Made by a program: the position numbers and the translations under genes. From CAWBRT01 sp050015355 (GTDB taxonomy: Bacteria; Acidobacteriota; Terriglobia; Terriglobales; Acidobacteriaceae), in assembly GCA_050015355.1 (NCBI GenBank), contig JBEKBO010000172.1, positions 1 to 10,188 of the forward strand: a DNA stretch of 10,188 bases, in the 5' to 3' direction. A model generated the notes under the pieces. It saw nothing but the letters and a program-made list of their open reading frames with translations, ran no database searches and was not told the DNA's origin. Below are positions 7,528 through 10,188 of this stretch, one piece after another (the stretch's first letter is position 1; every line of letters begins with the position of its first letter).

Positions 7528-7875
7528 TGATTGTCTCCTAATTCTCCGCATCGCTCCCGCGCCAAGCCCTCGGAATCAGGTTCTCTGAGCGGGCCAGAGT
7601 GAGTTTCTGGGGTAGTTCCGCGCTCGGTCGTAGCCCGCGAGGGCGGCGTGAAAAATGGCGCTCGGGAACGGACTGGAAAAACTTGCGTTTGCGGGCGAGT
7701 TGGCGTGCGTATTCGGCGAGCACATGCCCTCTTATTCTTGTGGGAAACAAGTTGCGATGGCGCAGCGTACCGCCGTAGGTGAGTTGCTGTCAATGTAGAA
7801 CGCTGGCGATAAGGTCTGGCCAAGAGCAACCCGAATCTTAAGCCACAATCCCGGTGATCCGAGATGATCAACGAT
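7528..7875 (-). other. Spacer and probable leader of the efflux operon
   Basis: These 348 bp between the dehydrogenase and the efflux operon hold a promoter candidate (7764-7793) and a leader of roughly 230 nt. An Arg-rich 70-codon minus-strand frame from TTG 7750 to TAG 7538 ends just before the outer-membrane factor start and resembles no protein I know. A short inverted repeat, CCAGA-(7 nt)-TCTGG, lies at 7594-7610. I see no regulator gene, terminator with a T-tract or known riboswitch. Confidence 0.5.
7764..7793 (-). promoter_or_regulatory. Candidate promoter of the efflux operon
   Basis: On the minus strand a perfect TTGACA (7793-7788) is followed after 18 bp by TACGCT (7769-7764), which keeps the three most conserved -10 positions (T, A and final T). 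Transcription would begin near 7757, about 230 nt before the outer-membrane factor start. The -35 is excellent and the -10 moderate. No operator-like palindrome overlaps it. Confidence 0.4.
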
Positions 7876-8655
7876 TCAATCATGCGAAGTGTGGGCGGAA
7901 TTTAGCTTGGCGAAGATCGCGCGGGAGGCCACCGTCCAGCTCGCTGCCAAAGTGGATTTTGCAAAGCCAACTGCCGCCTCTTCTGAGGCTGTAGCCAACT
8001 CTTCCATCATTTTCGCAATAAACTCGTTTAACGGCATCGGCGTGTCGCCGCTTGTCGCCGGAATCCGGCCTGCCAAGGCGCGGTTAAGGTCAGTGGCTAC
8101 ATAGGGCGGTACCAGCTCAATGACCTCGACCTTGGAATCTTTCAACTGATGGCGCAACGACACCGTAAACGAGTGCACGGCCGCCTTGGTAGCACAGTAG
8201 ACAGGAATCATCGCTATGGGCACGAAGGCGAGGGCCGACGAGACATTGATGAGTGTCGCCGCGGGCTGTTTGCGAAGGTGCGGAAGAAATGCTGCACAAA
8301 CGCGAATCATCCCGAGCAAGTTGGTCGCAATCTCCTGCTCTATGCTATCTTCATCGACCGCTTTATCGGCTGCGAAATCATGCACTCGCTGAATACCCGC
8401 GTTAGCGATGACGCAGTTCAACTCGGGAAACTGCGTGGTTACCTGCGCGGCCACCGAGCGCAGGCGGTCACCATGGGTAACGTCCAGCGCGAACCAACTC
8501 ATCCCAGCATTGGCGGCGCAAACTTCTCGCAGAGGCCCCTCGCGGCGTCCGGCGATAATAACGCGATTGCCGCGTTTGTGAAAGGCTTCCGCGAGTCCGC
8601 GACCAATGCCGGAGCCGCCGCCCGTAATAAAGATTGTCTTACCTCTCATTTTCAC
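7876..8655 (-). CDS. Short-chain dehydrogenase/reductase (classical SDR)
   Basis: This 259-residue protein is a complete classical SDR, normally a soluble NAD(P)-dependent oxidoreductase acting on an alcohol or carbonyl. The nucleotide-binding motif TGGGSGIG is at 11-18, with AGRR at 35-38, and Arg residues after the second strand favour NADPH. NAG is at 85-87 and the catalytic set is Asn112, Ser140, Tyr153 and Lys157 (YCATK). The usual PG after the sixth strand is replaced by PPYVATDL (183-190), as in DltE-like SDRs. The start is GTG at 8655, with GAGGGG about seven bases upstream; the ATG two codons later is too far from that site. The gene precedes the efflux operon in the same direction but is separated by 348 bp, so it is probably its own unit. 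The substrate is unknown. Confidence 0.93.
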   Translation of the reverse strand: MKMRGKTIFITGGGSGIGRGLAEAFHKRGNRVIIAGRREGPLREVCAANAGMSWFALDVTHGDRLRSVAAQVTTQFPELNCVIANAGIQRVHDFAADKAVDEDSIEQEIATNLLGMIRVCAAFLPHLRKQPAATLINVSSALAFVPIAMIPVYCATKAAVHSFTVSLRHQLKDSKVEVIELVPPYVATDLNRALAGRIPATSGDTPMPLNEFIAKMMEELATASEEAAVGFAKSTLAASWTVASRAIFAKLNSAHTSHD

Positions 8656-8688
8656 TGGTATCCCCTCTTTGAACTCTGAACCAGGGGC

Positions 8689-8716
8689 ATTGTACTGCTT
8701 GGGGTTTCAACCGCAA
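8689..8716 (-). promoter_or_regulatory. Candidate promoter of the SDR gene
   Basis: On the minus strand TTGCGG (8716-8711) is followed after 16 bp by TACAAT (8694-8689), which matches the -10 consensus at five of six positions. Transcription would begin near 8682 and give a short leader of about 27 nt ahead of the GTG start at 8655. Confidence 0.45.
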
Positions 8717-9046
8717 TCCCAATTTGTCCAAGACTGGTGGATGGCCCACCCCACGCGATTTCGTTGGGCAGGGCTTTTGCCATAACTACTGGGGAGAGTC
8801 CTGAAAACGATGTTGCCAGCACTGATTATCCGGCCCAACTAGGCTCTCGGACTCATGCAACCGTGGAAGTTGTCCAGAAACGGGCTTGGAGACCATCGGA
8901 CTTCTGGCCAGAAACCGCGTTCTGTGAAGTTAAGGAGTGAAGTTCCGGGCGGAATCGTCGCCGATTCGGAAACTAACGACCTATTCGGATTGTAATGCGA
9001 CGATCTCAAGTACTCCTGGCGTGATCATCCAACAGGATGGCGCTTC
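8717..9046. other. Intergenic region without a recognisable gene
   Basis: No convincing coding frame appears on either strand between the SDR promoter and the cupin stop. The two short plus-strand frames (8737-8940 and 8937-9122) lack ribosome binding sites and recognisable content. A weak hairpin, CATCC-AACA-GGATG at 9026-9039, lies just after the cupin stop but has no T-tract, so it is at best a poor terminator. Confidence 0.5.
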
Positions 9047-9448
9047 TTACGTCAGGCCCTGGTATTGTTGGTCGCTGACCTTCTCCATCCAGTCGACGGC
9101 CTTTCCGTCGAGCTGTTCCTGAATCGCGATGTGCGTCATGGCCGTGGTTGGCGCGGCGCCATGCCAATGCTTCTCACCAGGCGGGATCCAGACCACGTCG
9201 CCGGGCCGAATTTCCTCGATCGGGCCGCCCCAGCGCTGTACGCGGCCGCAGCCAGCAGTCACGATCAGATGCTGGCCCAACGGGTGGGTGTGCCATGCTG
9301 TCCGAGCGCCGGCCTCGAACGTGACACTGCCAGCGGCCGCACGTGCCGGATCATTTGCCTGGAAAAGAGGGTCGAGGCGTACGGTGCCGGTAAAATACTC
9401 GGCCGGCCTCTTGCTGGAAGGCTGTGATCCACATCTCTTAATCTCCAT
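9047..9448 (-). CDS. Cupin protein, close homologue of manganese hydroxynitrile lyases
   Basis: This 133-residue single-domain cupin resembles, from memory along nearly its whole length, the Granulicella tundricola hydroxynitrile lyase, which cleaves or forms cyanohydrins such as (R)-mandelonitrile. The numbering matches that enzyme. His53, His55 and Gln59 (WHTHPLGQ) and His94 (EKHWH) are the metal ligands, and His96, His106 and Gln110 also line the pocket. Position 40 is Gly where the Granulicella protein has Ala; position 42 is Val as there. MEIKR at the start, FTGTVRLDPLFQ and MTHIAIQEQLDGKAVDWME are near-identical blocks. The ATG at 9448 has AGGAAG about eight bases upstream. There is no signal peptide, so it is cytoplasmic. 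The natural substrate of this family is uncertain and lyase activity may be incidental. Proteins of this type are often annotated simply as cupin or carboxymuconolactone-decarboxylase-associated. Confidence 0.93.
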   Translation of the reverse strand: MEIKRCGSQPSSKRPAEYFTGTVRLDPLFQANDPARAAAGSVTFEAGARTAWHTHPLGQHLIVTAGCGRVQRWGGPIEEIRPGDVVWIPPGEKHWHGAAPTTAMTHIAIQEQLDGKAVDWMEKVSDQQYQGLT

Positions 9449-9484
9449 CTGCTGACTTCCTTTCTATCACCCCTTTGGGGCGTC

Positions 9485-9490
9485 ATTGTA
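9485..9490 (-). promoter_or_regulatory. Possible -10 element of the cupin gene
   Basis: A minus-strand TACAAT (9490-9485) matches the -10 consensus at five of six positions and would place the start of transcription about 30 nt before the cupin ATG. No -35 of quality lies 16-18 bp upstream, so this is weak. The rest of the 9449-9651 spacer shows only a 4-bp CCCC-TTT-GGGG hairpin near 9471-9481. Confidence 0.25.
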
Positions 9491-9651
9491 ATTTCCCAAA
9501 CCGCTCGACCCGGTGCTTTGCCGTCGATCTCCCCGTTCACGGAAAGGATGTGACAAATGATTCAGGGTCCCGTTGCGATGTAACTCGCGCGTGCGTCCAA
9601 ACGATGCCTTGGTTGTCCTCGCCAATTTCGTTCCGACATAATCTCACGTCC

Positions 9652-9945
9652 TTACTTGGCTCGCCTTAGCGTGAGCACGACATGTCCGCTTCCAGTTGGC
9701 GCTGTTGGGTTCTCATACGACATCTCATCGCCCTTGATCTGAACGAGGCGTTTTTGTTCAGCGCCATCCCAATTGGGGAAGCTGCTGCCGACAATACGAA
9801 GCGTTTGCCAGCCGTCAGAATTGATCGTGTACGTGCCAAAAAGGCCGAGAGTTCCGGCCATCGCCTCTTTGTTCTCTTCGCCGGTGCCAGCCGTGCTGTT
9901 GTTGGAGGCAAACTTTGTCCGACCCGAGCGGAAGTCATGCTTCAT
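9652..9945 (-). pseudogene. N-terminally truncated lipocalin-like protein
   Basis: The 97-codon frame from ATG 9945 matches the second half of lipocalin-like domain proteins (Lipocalin_5 type), small beta-barrel proteins of unclear ligand often found in Acidobacteria. The recognisable parts are TKFASNN (10-16), LGLFGTYTI (33-41), GSSFPNWDGAEQKR (53-66) and the end VVLTLRRAK. The usual first half, including the opening GTW strand and any signal peptide (about 60-80 residues), is absent. The frame meets a TGA four codons before the ATG, so the missing part is not simply a mis-chosen start. No good ribosome binding site precedes the ATG, but it overlaps the end of the DUF1330-like gene by 11 bp and could be translated by coupling. 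It is most likely a remnant; a shortened functional form is possible. Confidence 0.6.
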
Positions 9946-10188
9946 ACGATAGCAGTATCATTTCCGCTGCCTGTTCCCGAAGAGGGATTAGCGATTGATA
10001 GGCGGCTGAAGAGTACCATTTATAGACGTCCTCTTTGTCCGGAAAGCGGATGACGACAATGTCGGAGCGGAACTTGTCAACGATTTTGAGACACCCGGCG
10101 GCGTTAATTAGTGAGCATTTTCCTGACTCGCCGTCGTCAAAACAGGCGGATTTATCCAGGCTGCCGTCGGCGGCTGCTGGGGTTTGGG
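9935..10188 (-). CDS. DUF1330-like protein, C-terminal part (runs off right edge)
   Basis: A minus-strand frame enters at the right edge and stays open for 83 codons to the TGA at 9937-9935. The last 50 residues fit the small DUF1330 family (about 95 residues, ferredoxin-like fold, function unknown). VVIRFPDKEDVYKWY corresponds to the family's 'VxIEFPsxexAxxWY', and AYQSLIPLREQAAE to its 'YQxLxPLRxxA', followed by a final strand ILLSYEA. The first 30 visible residues, with three cysteines (ACFDDGESGKCSLINAAGC), are unlike typical members. No start codon is visible in frame, so the gene begins beyond the edge. It lies directly upstream of the truncated lipocalin. Confidence 0.65.
   Translation of the reverse strand, partial: QTPAAADGSLDKSACFDDGESGKCSLINAAGCLKIVDKFRSDIVVIRFPDKEDVYKWYSSAAYQSLIPLREQAAEMILLSYEA

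Noticed and set aside
7524..7883. 119-codon minus-strand frame between the SDR and the outer-membrane factor
   Set aside because: It is Arg/Thr/Pro-rich with no recognisable domain, and it overlaps the likely promoter and the true start of the next gene.
8149..8679. 176-codon plus-strand frame opposite the SDR
   Set aside because: It is a shadow of a complete SDR gene on the other strand.
9026..9039. Hairpin after the cupin stop as a terminator
   Set aside because: The stem is only five base pairs and no T-tract follows on the minus strand.
9913..10041. Nine-base match CTTTGTCCG at 9913-9921 and 10033-10041, with GAGCGGAA also present twice nearby, as deletion microhomology
   Set aside because: Matches of this length are expected by chance at this scale, and their placement does not line up with a clean join of the two genes.
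1..10188. CRISPR arrays, tRNA or rRNA genes, toxin-antitoxin pairs or phage genes
   Set aside because: Reading through both strands, I saw no regularly spaced repeats, tRNA-like cloverleaf or rRNA signature, and no phage or toxin-antitoxin motifs.

Overview
The window most resembles a chromosomal segment from an Acidobacteriota (Terriglobia-type) bacterium. The DNA is moderately GC-rich. Every gene with strong support lies on the minus strand, and several use TTG or GTG starts behind strong GGAGG-like ribosome binding sites. The cupin protein at 9047-9448 closely resembles, from memory, the manganese cupin hydroxynitrile lyases described from Granulicella and Acidobacterium. The taxonomic call is an inference from remembered resemblance, not from a search.

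Layout from left to right. Positions 1-42 hold the first 14 codons of an IS5-type transposase that runs off the left edge; the end of its element probably lies near 116. A tandem pair of 19-bp repeats (152-189) sits between this element and the 3' end of a glucarate dehydratase gene, gudD (201-1646), whose catalytic residues are all intact. The region upstream of gudD (1647-2156) has an AT-rich promoter candidate and a doubtful small plus-strand ORF. An unassigned small protein with a CxxC motif and an acidic tail follows at 2157-2561.

The centre is a three-gene efflux cluster transcribed right to left: a TolC-type outer-membrane factor (5917-7527), an EmrA/HlyD-type periplasmic adaptor (4620-5945) and an EmrB/QacA-type 14-helix MFS pump (2981-4579). 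The first two genes overlap by 29 bp and the third follows after 40 bp, so they probably form one operon encoding a complete tripartite drug or toxic-compound exporter. No regulator gene is visible beside it. A 348-bp spacer with a TTGACA-type promoter candidate separates it from an upstream short-chain dehydrogenase/reductase (7876-8655), which has its own promoter candidate.

The right part holds the cupin hydroxynitrile-lyase-like gene (9047-9448), a lipocalin-like ORF missing its N-terminal half (9652-9945), and the 3' end of a DUF1330-like gene entering from the right edge (stop at 9935). The last two overlap by 11 bp.

I found no convincing evidence of a wholly new system. The items most worth a second look are the hydroxynitrile-lyase homologue with a Gly at a position known to tune activity, the truncated lipocalin joined to the DUF1330 gene, the insertion in gudD, and the long N-terminal extension of the outer-membrane factor.
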